Shown here piece after piece: positions 45,880-55,354 of a DNA stretch of 64,000 nucleotides. Below the pieces are notes generated by a model. The model searched no databases and was not told where the DNA came from. It saw only the letters and a list, made by a program, of their open reading frames with translations. The position numbers and the translations under genes were made by a program. Source of the DNA: Pseudomonas sp. VD-NE ins (GTDB lineage: Bacteria > Pseudomonadota > Gammaproteobacteria > Pseudomonadales > Pseudomonadaceae); the NCBI RefSeq assembly GCF_031882575.1, contig NZ_CP134772.1, positions 2,313,001 to 2,377,000 of the forward strand. Direction: 5' to 3'. Each line of letters begins with the position of its first letter. Position 1 is the stretch's first letter.

Positions 45880-47106
45880 ATGAAAGAACACACTTACCAA
45901 CTGCTCGAAGTCGCCAACGGCAAACCGATCAAACTCTGGACCGAAGGCGTCCCGGTGGAAAACGAGGCCCGCGAGCAGTTGATGAACACCGCGAAAATGC
46001 CGTTCATCTTCAAACATCTGGCAGTTATGCCGGATGTGCACCTGGGCAAGGGCTCGACCATCGGCAGCGTGATCCCGACAGTCGGCGCGATCATTCCGGC
46101 AGCGGTTGGCGTCGACATCGGCTGCGGCATGATCGCCGCGCGCACGTCACTGACTGCTGCCGATCTGCCGGACAACCTGCACGGGCTGCGCAGCGCTATC
46201 GAGCAAGCGGTGCCGCATGGCCGTAGTTCTAACCGTTCGCGGCGTGACAAGGGCGCCTGGGATGAAATCCCGCAGCAAGCCGATCAGGCCTGGGCGGGGT
46301 TGCAACCACGGTTCAAGTTGATCACCGACAAGTATCCGAAACTGGCCAACACCAACAACCGTGGGCACCTCGGTACGCTCGGCAGCGGCAACCACTTCAT
46401 CGAAGTGTGCCTGGATGAAGCCAACCGGGTCTGGTTCATGTTGCACAGTGGCTCGCGCGGTGTCGGCAACGCCATCGGCAACCTGTTCATCCAGATGGCT
46501 CAGGCGGACATGCGTCAGCACATCGCCAACCTGCCGGACCGTGACCTGGCCTACTTCGAAGAAGGCAGTCAGCACTTTGATGATTACGTGGAAGCCGTGG
46601 GTTGGGCGCAGGACTTCGCCAAACAGAACCGCGAACTAATGATGCGTGCGGTGATTCAGGCGACGCGACAGATTATTCGCAAACCGTTTGAAGTGGCGCT
46701 GGAAGCGGTCAACTGCCACCACAACTACGTGCAGAAAGAGCGGCATTTTGGTGAAGAAGTGCTGGTTACCCGCAAAGGCGCGGTGTCGGCGAAGAAGGGC
46801 GAGTTGGGGATCATTCCGGGCTCGATGGGCGCCAAGAGTTTCATCGTTCGCGGTCTGGGCAACGAAGAGTCGTTCAGCTCCTGCAGCCACGGCGCCGGCC
46901 GCACCATGAGCCGTACCAAGGCCAAGAACACTTTTACCGTCGAGGATCAGATTCGCGCCACTGCCCACGTGGAGTGCCGCAAGGACGAAGCGGTGATCGA
47001 CGAAATTCCGATGGCCTACAAGGACATCGACAAAGTCATGCACGCCCAGCGTGAGCTGGTGGAAGTGCTGCACACCTTGCGTCAGGTGGTGTGCGTCAAA
47101 GGATAA
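45880..47106 (+). CDS. rtcB: RNA-splicing ligase RtcB
   Basis: The 408-residue ligase joins 2',3'-cyclic-phosphate (or 3'-phosphate) ends to 5'-OH ends with GTP and manganese. Motifs are GVDIGCGMIAAR (Asp/Cys metal ligands), HSGSRGVGN, NCHHNYVQ and the guanylated histidine in CSHGAGRTMSR. AATGAAGAC precedes the ATG. It follows the Y RNA cluster by 50 bases and is probably in the RtcR operon. Confidence 0.96.
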   Translation: MKEHTYQLLEVANGKPIKLWTEGVPVENEAREQLMNTAKMPFIFKHLAVMPDVHLGKGSTIGSVIPTVGAIIPAAVGVDIGCGMIAARTSLTAADLPDNLHGLRSAIEQAVPHGRSSNRSRRDKGAWDEIPQQADQAWAGLQPRFKLITDKYPKLANTNNRGHLGTLGSGNHFIEVCLDEANRVWFMLHSGSRGVGNAIGNLFIQMAQADMRQHIANLPDRDLAYFEEGSQHFDDYVEAVGWAQDFAKQNRELMMRAVIQATRQIIRKPFEVALEAVNCHHNYVQKERHFGEEVLVTRKGAVSAKKGELGIIPGSMGAKSFIVRGLGNEESFSSCSHGAGRTMSRTKAKNTFTVEDQIRATAHVECRKDEAVIDEIPMAYKDIDKVMHAQRELVEVLHTLRQVVCVKG

Positions 47107-47120
47107 AAGGAAAGCAGGTC

Positions 47121-47909
47121 ATGGAACTGCAAGAGCGTCATCCGCTGTGCGCCACGATGCGTGCGCGGGTACTGGAAGAGCTGGCGCGCATAGAGCGTGA
47201 ACGCAATGTCACGGTGTTATACGCCTGTGAGTCAGGCAGCCGGGCCTGGGGTTTTGCCTCGACCGACAGCGATTACGACGTGCGGTTTGTCTATGTGGAG
47301 AAGCCTGAGTGGTTCGTTCAGGTCGATGCGCCGCGTGATGTGATCGAACGTCCGCTGGACGATGAACTTGACGTCAGCGGCTGGGAGCTGCGCAAGACCC
47401 TCGGGTTATTGCGCAAATCCAATCCGACCTTGCTGGAGTGGCTCGACTCGCCGCTGGTTTATCGCAGTGAAACCGCTCAAGTAGCACAACTGCGCGAACT
47501 CGCCGAAGCGTTCTACAGCCCGCCAGCGGCGCGCAATCACTATCTGTCGATGGCGAAGAAGAACTTTCGCGGTTACCTGCAAGGTGAAACCGTGCGTTTC
47601 AAGAAGTACTTCTACGTGCTGCGACCACTATTGGCCGTGCGTTGGATCGATCAGGGACGAGGCCGGCCACCGATGACGTTCGCCGACCTGCTGACCACGG
47701 TCGACGACCGCGCGCTGCTCGCGGAAGTCGACGAACTGCTCGCCCTTAAGCGCAATGCCGACGAAAGCGCCTACGGGCCGCGTCGTCCGGCGCTGCACGG
47801 GTTCATCGCCGCTGAGCTTGAGCGCGAAGTGCCCACATTACTCAGAACTCAGGAAGACTCGCGACGCCTGGATCGGTACCTCAGGGATACCGTCGGGCGA
47901 TACGCGTAA
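47121..47909 (+). CDS. RlaP-like nucleotidyltransferase of the RNA-repair operon
   Basis: The 262-residue protein has the polymerase-beta-type motif ESGSRAWGFASTDSDYDVR near residues 38-56, with two Asp for metal binding. RtcB-linked nucleotidyltransferases of this kind (RlaP) have been noted in RNA-repair operons; a role in adding nucleotides to repaired or trimmed RNA ends is possible but not shown. AAAGGAAAGCAG precedes ATG 47121. It lies 14 bases after rtcB and eight before rtcA, so it is fully inside the operon. Confidence 0.8.
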   Translation: MELQERHPLCATMRARVLEELARIERERNVTVLYACESGSRAWGFASTDSDYDVRFVYVEKPEWFVQVDAPRDVIERPLDDELDVSGWELRKTLGLLRKSNPTLLEWLDSPLVYRSETAQVAQLRELAEAFYSPPAARNHYLSMAKKNFRGYLQGETVRFKKYFYVLRPLLAVRWIDQGRGRPPMTFADLLTTVDDRALLAEVDELLALKRNADESAYGPRRPALHGFIAAELEREVPTLLRTQEDSRRLDRYLRDTVGRYA

Positions 47910-47917
47910 GGAATGCA

Positions 47918-48943
47918 ATGAAACAGGAAGTGATAGAACTGGACGGTGCCATCGGTGGCGGCCAGGTGTTGCGCAGTGCCTTGAGCCTGTCGATGGTGAC
48001 AGGCCGGGCGTTTCGCATTAAACAGATCCGCGCCAAACGCAGCCGTCCGGGACTGCTGAGGCAACATTTGACGGCCGTCATGGCGGCGGCAGAGGTCTGC
48101 GGCGCGACGGTTTCCGGTGCGCACTTGGGCTCGCAAGCGTTGAGCTTTGAACCCGGCGCGATTCGTTCCGGCGATTACCAGTTCGCCATCGGCACGGCCG
48201 GCAGTTGCACGCTGGTCCTGCAGACCTTGTTGCCGGCACTGTTGCGGGCAGCGCAGGCGAGCCGGGTGCGCATCTCGGGTGGTACGCATAATCCGCTGGC
48301 GCCGCCGACCGATTTCCTCACGCGCAGTTGGCTGCCGTTGTTGCGGCGTATGGGTGCCAACGTTGAGCTGGACTTGTTGCGACATGGATTTGTCCCGGCA
48401 GGCGGTGGTGAGATTGAAGTGAACGTGCAGCCGTCGAGCCTGACGCGGCTGGACCTGTGTGAACGCGGCGAGGCGATATCGCAACAGGCGTCGGCGCTGA
48501 CCGCCGGGCTGGCACCAACGGTGGCCGAACGTGAGTTGAGCCAGGTGGCCAAGCGCTTGAGTCTGCCGTCTGCGGCGCTGCAACATGTCACGCTCGATCC
48601 GGCGCGGGGGCCGGGTAATGTGTTGCTGCTGGAGTACGCATTCGAGCACGTCACCGAGGTGTTCAGCGCGTTTGGCCAAGTGTCGCTACGGGCTGAAAAA
48701 GTGGCCGACGCCGCGATCAATCAGGCCGCCGACTGGTTGCGCAGTGGTGCTGCGGTGGCCGAGCACCTTGCCGATCAGTTGCTGTTGCCCATGGCGCTGG
48801 CCGGTGGCGGCTCGTTCACCACGCCGCGCATGACCGAGCATCTGCACAGCAATATCGCGGTGATCGAGGTGTTTTTGCCGGTTCGCATCGATTGTCGGGA
48901 GGAGGGCGCGGATCGATTGCGCGTTGAGGTCAGCGCCAATTGA
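47918..48943 (+). CDS. rtcA: RNA 3'-terminal phosphate cyclase
   Basis: The 341-residue enzyme makes 2',3'-cyclic phosphates at RNA 3' ends with ATP. It shows IELDGAIGGGQVLRSALSLS at the N-terminus, HGFVPAGGGE in the middle and TEHLHSNIAVIEVF near the end, with the adenylated histidine. AAGGAAT precedes the ATG. It is the last gene of the operon before a strong terminator. Confidence 0.95.
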   Translation: MKQEVIELDGAIGGGQVLRSALSLSMVTGRAFRIKQIRAKRSRPGLLRQHLTAVMAAAEVCGATVSGAHLGSQALSFEPGAIRSGDYQFAIGTAGSCTLVLQTLLPALLRAAQASRVRISGGTHNPLAPPTDFLTRSWLPLLRRMGANVELDLLRHGFVPAGGGEIEVNVQPSSLTRLDLCERGEAISQQASALTAGLAPTVAERELSQVAKRLSLPSAALQHVTLDPARGPGNVLLLEYAFEHVTEVFSAFGQVSLRAEKVADAAINQAADWLRSGAAVAEHLADQLLLPMALAGGGSFTTPRMTEHLHSNIAVIEVFLPVRIDCREEGADRLRVEVSAN

Positions 48944-48955
48944 TCGCCATGCCAA

Positions 48956-48996
48956 GGGCGGTGGGGTCTCATCCGGAAATCCCACCGCCCTTTTTT
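48956..48996 (+). terminator. Rho-independent terminator after rtcA
   Basis: GGGCGGTGGG (48956-48965) pairs with CCCACCGCCC (48981-48990), followed by six T. It ends the RNA-repair operon. Confidence 0.92.
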
Positions 48997-49094
48997 ACGT
49001 CCGAAAAAAACTCGCAAAAGGCGGCAAATTGCTGGCCCCCGGATTTTTGCTTCCCCGGCAAAATCGCCTTTTTTCAAAAGGTTAGGTTGGCTCT

Positions 49095-49424
49095 ATGCGG
49101 ACGATTGTCATCACCGTTGCAACGCTTTCCCTGGCTGTTTTCGCGGTGGGCGTGCAGGCAAAAGAACTGAGCAAAAGCCATCGCTTTGCCTGCACCTGGG
49201 GCTCGGACATTGCTGCCGGTGCCCAGCAATCGAAGTTGTCGGGCGTCTCGCTGTACGGCGCACGCAAACAATTGCAGGTGCGCCGATTCCAGCAACCGTG
49301 GATGCGCATGACCGCGATGGGGATTACCGAGCAAACCTACAACAGCGCGTCGAAGCTCAAACCGGCGGCGGTCAAACAGACGTATTACGAGCAATGCGTA
49401 CGCCACGAACTGGCCCAGCGCTAA
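49095..49424 (+). CDS. Small periplasmic protein, unknown
   Basis: The 109-residue protein has a signal peptide (1-22, ending VQA) and a basic mature part with two cysteines (FACTW, EQCVR) that could form a disulfide. No motif or family is recognised. A terminator follows six bases after the stop. Confidence 0.62.
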   Translation: MRTIVITVATLSLAVFAVGVQAKELSKSHRFACTWGSDIAAGAQQSKLSGVSLYGARKQLQVRRFQQPWMRMTAMGITEQTYNSASKLKPAAVKQTYYEQCVRHELAQR

Positions 49425-49428
49425 CGCA

Positions 49429-49459
49429 GAAAGCCCAATCTTTTCAGATTGGGCTTTTT
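49429..49459. terminator. Rho-independent terminator
   Basis: AAGCCCAATCT (49431-49441) pairs with AGATTGGGCTT (49446-49456) around TTTC, with T run. It serves the small periplasmic gene and perhaps the convergent VOC gene. Confidence 0.88.
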
Positions 49460-49481
49460 CATGCCTGAGGAAATGTCAGGG

Positions 49482-49895
49482 TTACTTTTCGCTCTCGCAA
49501 TTGACCATCCACGATACGCCGAAACGATCCACCAGCATGCCGAAGCGCGCGGCCCAGAACGTCGCTTCCAGCGGCATATCGATGCGGCCGTCCTTGGCCA
49601 AGGCGTTAAACACTCGCTCGGCTTCAGCAATGCTGTCGACATTCAGCGAAATCGAGCAGCCGCTCATGCCTGGGGTCGGACGGTCGGGTGTGGTGTCCGA
49701 GGCCATGATCATCTGGTCTCCGACCTTCAGACAGGTATGGATGATCAGAGAGTGATGCTCTTTGGGCACATGCTCGGCGGCGGGTGTCTCGCCGAACGTC
49801 ATCATCGCCTCAAGCTTCCCTTGCAAGGCTTGCTCGTAAAAGGTGAACGCCTCGCGGCAGTCACCATTGAAGATCAGGTACGGGTCGATTCTCAT
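49482..49895 (-). CDS. VOC-superfamily protein (PhnB-like)
   Basis: The 137-residue protein starts MRIDPYLIFNGDCREAFTFY and has the paired beta-alpha-beta units of the vicinal oxygen chelate fold, with EHHSLIIHT and FWAARFGMLVDRFGVSW typical of the PhnB group. The metal sites and substrate are not clear. It is the intact counterpart of the fragment at 13971-14085. Confidence 0.82.
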   Translation of the reverse strand: MRIDPYLIFNGDCREAFTFYEQALQGKLEAMMTFGETPAAEHVPKEHHSLIIHTCLKVGDQMIMASDTTPDRPTPGMSGCSISLNVDSIAEAERVFNALAKDGRIDMPLEATFWAARFGMLVDRFGVSWMVNCESEK

Positions 49896-50118
49896 GTCTC
49901 TGCTCCCGGCAGTCAGGCGCGGAGCCTGGCGGGGGTTCGCCGGGTTCCGCGTAGGGCGGTTAAAACATAGCAGAGCGTTGGACGCCGGAAAGGCCTGAGT
50001 CTTCCAGATGTTTTTGTTCTGAAAAGCGCGTCGACGATAACGCGCTCGTCGTGTGAAATTCAGTCGTAGCGCTGGAGTACCATAACGCACCGCCATCACC
50101 AGTAGAGTCCAATGCCCC

Positions 50119-51930
50119 ATGCCTGATCTATCGCGTTTCACCTCTTTGTTCGATCAGGCGCAGCGAGCCTTGCGGTTGGTCTGGGGGACATCGCGTGGCT
50201 TGTTTCTGGGGCTGGTGCTGGCAACGCTGATGGCCGGGTTGCTGCCGGCGCTGGCGGCATGGTTGGGCCAGCGGATTGTTGATGCCGTGGTGGCGGCGAT
50301 GCAGTTGCACGCACAACACGGCAGTGCGCCGCTGTGGCCAGTGTTGCGTTACGTTTTGTTGGAGGCCGGCGTATTGGCGCTGTTGTCCGGCACACAACGA
50401 GCACTGTCGGTGCAGCAATCGTTGTTGCGGGTGCAGCTGGGGCAGAAGGTCAATACGCTGATCCTGGAAAAAGCGCAGACGCTGTCACTGGTGCAGTTCG
50501 AGAACTCCGAGTTCTACGACAAACTCGTGCGTGTGCGTCGCGAGGCGTCGACCCGGCCATTGGCGCTGGTCATGAAGTCGTTGGGACTGATTCAGAACCT
50601 GATCATGCTAATCAGCTTTGGCGTGCTGCTGGTGCATTTTTCGCCATGGGCGCTGGTGCTGCTGGTGGTCGGTGCGTTACCGGTGTTCTTCGCCGAGGCG
50701 CATTTTTCCGGTGACGCCTTTCGACTGTTCACCCGCCGCGCGCCGGAGAGTCGGCAGCAGAGCTATATCGAAACCTTGCTGTCCCACGAAACCTATATCA
50801 AAGAGGTCAAGCTGTTCGGCTTTGCACCGCTGTTGCTGCAACGCTACCGCGACACCTTCGCCAGGCTGTATGCCGAAGACCGGCGCCTGACACTGCGGCG
50901 CGACGGCTGGGGTTTTGGCCTCGGCCTGCTCGGTACTGCGGCGTTTTACCTTGCCTATGCCTGGGTGGTGATCGATGCCGTGCATGGCCAGATCAGCCTC
51001 GGCCAGATGACCATGTATCTGGTGCTGTTCAAGCAAGGTCAAAGTGCGGTGAGCAGCAGTCTGAGTGCGATCAGCGGCCTGTACGAAGACGGCCTCTACC
51101 TGACTAGCCTGTATGAATACCTGGCCGAACCGGTGCAGGCGGATATCGGCCACCTGACGGTCGGTGCTTGTCCGGGCGATGGTTTGCGTTTCGAGAACGT
51201 CGGTTTCCGTTATCCGGGCGCCAGTCGGCCGGCCCTGGAAAACATTGATCTGCAACTGGTGCCAGGCCAAAGCATGGCGCTGGTCGGGGAGAACGGATCC
51301 GGCAAGACCACGCTGATCAAGTTACTGACGCGGCTCTACCGCCCGGATCAAGGACGCATTCTGCTCGACGGCAGCGATTTGCAGGATTGGCAGGAAACCG
51401 CGCTACGTCGGCGGATTGGCGTGATTTTTCAGGACTACATCCGCTACCAGTTCAGCGTCGGCGAAAACATCGGCGTCGGCGATACCCTGGCGTTCAACGA
51501 CTCGCAACGATGGAAAGAGGCGGCTGCCCAAGGCATGGCGGCGCCCTTTATCGAAGGACTGGACAAGGGTTATGCCACGCAATTGGGACGCTGGTTTGCC
51601 GGTGGCCAGGAATTGTCTGGCGGGCAGTGGCAGAAGATTGCCTTGTCCCGCGCGTACATGCGCCGTGAGGCCGACATTCTGATCCTCGATGAGCCGACTT
51701 CCGCTCTTGATCCGGCGGCCGAAGCGGCGGTGTTCGAGCATTTCAGCCAGCACAGCGAAGGGCGCATGACCTTGCTGATTTCTCATCGTTTTTCCAGCGT
51801 GCGCAATGCCGATCACATCATCGTGCTGCAACAAGGCCAAATCCTCGAGCAGGGCGGCCACGATCAACTGATCGCCGCTGCCGGGCATTACGCGCAACTG
51901 TTCGATTTGCAGGCTCGCGGCTACCGTTAG
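50119..51930 (+). CDS. ABC exporter half-transporter
   Basis: The 603-residue protein fuses a membrane domain (helices from about residue 25 to 330) to an ATPase with Walker A GENGSGKTTL, an atypical signature ELSGGQWQKIALSRAY and Walker B ILILDEPTSALD. It would act as a homodimer exporting an unknown compound; no substrate gene is adjacent. Its stop overlaps the convergent hydrolase by four bases. Confidence 0.88.
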   Translation: MPDLSRFTSLFDQAQRALRLVWGTSRGLFLGLVLATLMAGLLPALAAWLGQRIVDAVVAAMQLHAQHGSAPLWPVLRYVLLEAGVLALLSGTQRALSVQQSLLRVQLGQKVNTLILEKAQTLSLVQFENSEFYDKLVRVRREASTRPLALVMKSLGLIQNLIMLISFGVLLVHFSPWALVLLVVGALPVFFAEAHFSGDAFRLFTRRAPESRQQSYIETLLSHETYIKEVKLFGFAPLLLQRYRDTFARLYAEDRRLTLRRDGWGFGLGLLGTAAFYLAYAWVVIDAVHGQISLGQMTMYLVLFKQGQSAVSSSLSAISGLYEDGLYLTSLYEYLAEPVQADIGHLTVGACPGDGLRFENVGFRYPGASRPALENIDLQLVPGQSMALVGENGSGKTTLIKLLTRLYRPDQGRILLDGSDLQDWQETALRRRIGVIFQDYIRYQFSVGENIGVGDTLAFNDSQRWKEAAAQGMAAPFIEGLDKGYATQLGRWFAGGQELSGGQWQKIALSRAYMRREADILILDEPTSALDPAAEAAVFEHFSQHSEGRMTLLISHRFSSVRNADHIIVLQQGQILEQGGHDQLIAAAGHYAQLFDLQARGYR

Positions 51931-52883
51931 GTGTCCCGCCCGTTGCGAACAGTCGTAGGTCCGGCCACTCGGGGGGGCGGTTTACTCTGCATCAGGCTGT
52001 CGAGCGCCTTGCGATAATTCTGCCCGCCGAGCGCCATGCTGTTGTTATGCGTCGCGCCCGGCACCAACAGCAGCCGCTTGGGTTGTTGCGCGGCGTTGAA
52101 CAGTTGTTCGCTGAAGCGCGGCGGAACGAAAGCGTCAGCCAGCCCGTGCACCACCAGCAGCGGCATATGAATGTCGGCAATCTTGTCGATCGAATCAAAT
52201 TTCTGCGAGAGCAGCCAGCGCACCGGCAGTGAAGTGTTGGCGACTGACGCGGCGACATCCGCCAGCGTGGTGAAGGTGGACTCGATTACCAGCCCACGCA
52301 CTGGCAGCGCGGAATGATCGCGGGCGGCGGTCTGCCCGAGTTCCGCCGCCAGATCGATTGCCACGGCGCCACCGAGAGAATGCCCGTAGATCAGGCGTTT
52401 GGCCGGATCCGGTTGCAGCAGTTTGAAGCGCTCCCACGCCACGCGCGCGTCTTCGTAGACACTACTTTCCGATGGCAGATCACCGTGACTCTTGCCGAAT
52501 CCGCGATAGTCGATGGCCAGCACCGAATAACCCGCCGCGCGCAATTGTTCGATGCGGAACAGTTGCCCGGTGAGATTCCAGCGTACGCCGTGCAAATAAA
52601 GAATCGCCGGCGCATTGGCCTTTTCCGCCGGCCACCACCAGGCATGAATGTTTTCCCCGGCCTTGAAGGTTTTCGGTTGCAGGTCGAGTTCCTGCACGCT
52701 GCCGGGCAAGCCGTGATACCAGCCGGCGGTGCCCGGTTCGATGCGAAACAGCAATTTGCGTTCGGTGTGTTCGAGTACGGCACAACTGGTCGGCACGCCG
52801 ATAATCAGCGCGGCCATGCAGGCAAACGCCAAACGGCGGCGGCGCAGACGCGTCATGAAGGACAGGAACATTAAACGTTTCAC
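51927..52883 (-). CDS. Membrane-anchored alpha/beta hydrolase
   Basis: The 318-residue protein has an N-terminal hydrophobic segment (about 18-34) and the alpha/beta fold. The nucleophile Ser is in YGHSLGGAVAI and the acid/His region in VVHGLADAFVP and PGATHNNSM. It resembles YtpA/BEM46-type hydrolases facing the periplasm. A Cys near residue 34 is not a convincing lipobox. Substrate unknown. Confidence 0.8.
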   Translation of the reverse strand: MKRLMFLSFMTRLRRRRLAFACMAALIIGVPTSCAVLEHTERKLLFRIEPGTAGWYHGLPGSVQELDLQPKTFKAGENIHAWWWPAEKANAPAILYLHGVRWNLTGQLFRIEQLRAAGYSVLAIDYRGFGKSHGDLPSESSVYEDARVAWERFKLLQPDPAKRLIYGHSLGGAVAIDLAAELGQTAARDHSALPVRGLVIESTFTTLADVAASVANTSLPVRWLLSQKFDSIDKIADIHMPLLVVHGLADAFVPPRFSEQLFNAAQQPKRLLLVPGATHNNSMALGGQNYRKALDSLMQSKPPPRVAGPTTVRNGRDT

Positions 52884-52983
52884 TCAGGCGCAGACAAAGA
52901 AGGCTTTTTACCAGATGCCTCGCTCTGCGCGTGAGTTTTTCGACCACCGCCCCGGCGCAACAATTACCAAATGCTGCAAACAC

Positions 52984-53982
52984 TCACACGACCTGCAGCA
53001 CGATCTTGCCGATATGGTCGCCGGCCTCCATGTGCGCGTGAGCCTGAGCCGCGTCGTTGAGTGAGTAAACCTTGTCGATCATCGGCAGGCAGCGCCCGGC
53101 AGACAGTGCCGGCCATACGTGCTCACGCAGTTGATCGGCAATCGCGGCTTTTTCGGCAGCGGTGCGGGCGCGCAGGAGAGATCCGGTGATGACCGCGCGT
53201 TTGGCCATCATTGCCAGAAGATCAAAATCGTTGGCCCGCGCGCCGCCGAGGAAACCGAGCATGACCAAACGGCCATCCATCGCCAGAGCGCTGACGTTAT
53301 CGTTGAGGTACGAACCGCCCATGATATCGAGGATCACATTCACACCTTGGCCAGCAGTTTTATCGGCTATGACCTGTGCGAATTTCTCATCGCGGTAATT
53401 GATCGCTTCGCCACCCAGATCGCGAATTGCCGCGCATTTGTCCGGGCTGCCGGCGGTGGCGAACGCTTCTATACCGAATTCGCGGCACAGCATCAGTGCG
53501 GTAGTGCCGATGCCGCTGGTGCCACCGTGAATCAGCGCGCGTTGACCACGGCTGGCGCCGCCAAGGCCGAACAGGTTGGCCCATACGGTAAAGAACGTTT
53601 CCGGGATCGCAGCGGCGTGCACCCAGTCCAGGCCTTCTGGAATCGGCAGGGTCTGGCCGGCCGGGACGGCGCAGTACTCGGCATAACCGCCGCCATTGGT
53701 CAGCGCGCAGACTTTGTCGCCCACGGCGAACTGGCTGACACCCGCCCCGAGTGCCACGACTTCGCCGGCAACCTCCAGCCCGGGGATCGGATTCATGCCG
53801 GGTTTCATCGGGTATTTTCCGGCTCGCTGCAAGGCGTCCGGCCGGTTGATTCCGGCGGCGTGTACGCGGATCAGCACTTCGCCATCTGCGGCGACCGGCA
53901 GCGGCACGCGTCGCGGTTGCAAGACCTCGGGGCCGCCGGGTTCGGTAATTTCGATTCGGGTCATTTCATTGGGCAGGGACAT
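52984..53982 (-). CDS. NAD(P)H quinone oxidoreductase (zinc-free MDR family)
   Basis: The 332-residue protein starts MSLPNEMTRIEITEPGGPEV; the longer reading from 54069 would overlap the next gene. The GroES-like N-domain (INRPDALQRAGKY) is followed by a Rossmann fold with HGGTSGIGTTALML. No zinc cysteines are seen. It fits the PIG3/zeta-crystallin-type quinone reductases. It is 62 bases downstream of the MFS gene. Confidence 0.86.
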   Translation of the reverse strand: MSLPNEMTRIEITEPGGPEVLQPRRVPLPVAADGEVLIRVHAAGINRPDALQRAGKYPMKPGMNPIPGLEVAGEVVALGAGVSQFAVGDKVCALTNGGGYAEYCAVPAGQTLPIPEGLDWVHAAAIPETFFTVWANLFGLGGASRGQRALIHGGTSGIGTTALMLCREFGIEAFATAGSPDKCAAIRDLGGEAINYRDEKFAQVIADKTAGQGVNVILDIMGGSYLNDNVSALAMDGRLVMLGFLGGARANDFDLLAMMAKRAVITGSLLRARTAAEKAAIADQLREHVWPALSAGRCLPMIDKVYSLNDAAQAHAHMEAGDHIGKIVLQVV

Positions 53983-54043
53983 ATCGGTTTCTCTTGGCGT
54001 GATTGGTTTAAGTGGGAGCGCGCTGCGCAAACAATGATTCCCT

Positions 54044-55243
54044 TCAATTTGCACAGCAGCGCGGCTCAATAGGGGCGGGCAGCCATTTCATGGCTTGCTC
54101 CAGCAGCAGCGCCACGACGATCGCGCCAGCGGCAATGACGAATAACAACGCGTGATGACCGCCGCTGGCATTGAACAGCGCCGAATAGGCGAAACCGGCC
54201 AGCGCCTGAAAGGTGGCGAACGATACCGTGGCACGGCTCCAGGCGATTTGCTGGCGATGATGTTCCGGCACCAGCTCATGCACGCGGGCCAGCGCCAGCG
54301 GCACGATGCCGGGCGGAAATGAACCGAGAATGACCGCCAGCAACGCCAGCGCCAGAAACGAGTGAGTCAGCGCCAGCAACCCGAGGGCAATCGCCTGCAC
54401 CACCAGCACCAGGCGAATGCCGGCCCGCGCGCCAAGCTGATCGGCGAGAAAGCCATAACTCACCGGGCCGACAATCGCGCCCAGGCCATACATCACCCAG
54501 ATCAGCGCACCGACATGCGCGCCGGCGCCGAGTCCACGCGCCACGTAATCCACCAGAAACACCATCGCCGGTACCAGGCCTGCGGCCATAAAGGCGTATT
54601 GAGCGAACAACAAATACACGCCGCGCGGCGTCGGTTCTGCGGACACCGCTTCTTGTGTAACGACCGGGTGGAGGAAATCAGACGGCCAGCCAAACCAGCT
54701 CAGCGCGGTCAGCAACAGGGCCAAAGCCCCGAGGCCCAGCCACGTCGCCTGCAAACCCAGGCTCAACAGCGGCGGCACCAGCGTCCCCGAGCCGGCAATG
54801 CCAAGACCGATGCCGAGAAAAATCGCGCCACTGGCCAGCCCTTTACGCGCCGCCGGAACATGTGGCAGTACCGTCGCGGCGACCAGCACCATGATCGCGC
54901 CGCCGGCGATCCCCGAGAGCAGCCGCCAGCCGAAGAACCAGCTCACCGATAAGGGAAATGCACAGGCAAAAAATGCGGCGGTGACGATCAGCATCATCAA
55001 CCGCAAGGCATTTTTATTGCCGAGCTGGCGCGCTGTCGGCCGCCCGAGCAGCGCGCCGATCAGGTAGCCCACCAGATTGGCCGCACCCAGGTAGACCACA
55101 TCATTGGCGCTAAACCACTGCGCTTCAATCAGTGAAGGAATCAACGGCGTGTAAGCGAAACGCGCCAGACCGATGCTGACCAGGCTGGCGCACAGGCCAG
55201 CAAAGATCGGCAACCAGATACCGGTGGGACTTGGAGTGCGCAT
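54044..55243 (-). CDS. MFS transporter (YbfB/YjiJ family)
   Basis: The 399-residue protein has twelve membrane helices, starting ASLVSIGLARFAYTPLIP, the marker of this family, and a central loop near PSDFLHPVVTQEAVSAEP. Substrate unknown. It is divergent from a LysR regulator 111 bases away, which probably controls it. Confidence 0.85.
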   Translation of the reverse strand: MRTPSPTGIWLPIFAGLCASLVSIGLARFAYTPLIPSLIEAQWFSANDVVYLGAANLVGYLIGALLGRPTARQLGNKNALRLMMLIVTAAFFACAFPLSVSWFFGWRLLSGIAGGAIMVLVAATVLPHVPAARKGLASGAIFLGIGLGIAGSGTLVPPLLSLGLQATWLGLGALALLLTALSWFGWPSDFLHPVVTQEAVSAEPTPRGVYLLFAQYAFMAAGLVPAMVFLVDYVARGLGAGAHVGALIWVMYGLGAIVGPVSYGFLADQLGARAGIRLVLVVQAIALGLLALTHSFLALALLAVILGSFPPGIVPLALARVHELVPEHHRQQIAWSRATVSFATFQALAGFAYSALFNASGGHHALLFVIAAGAIVVALLLEQAMKWLPAPIEPRCCAN

Positions 55244-55354
55244 GTCAGCAATCTCGTGGAAGGTTTATGGCGCCCAGCATATCGGCTATCGTTGCTGCGT
55301 TAATGCAGCGATTAAGCGGCACAATGATGCGAATTTGCATCGCACGGAGACAGC

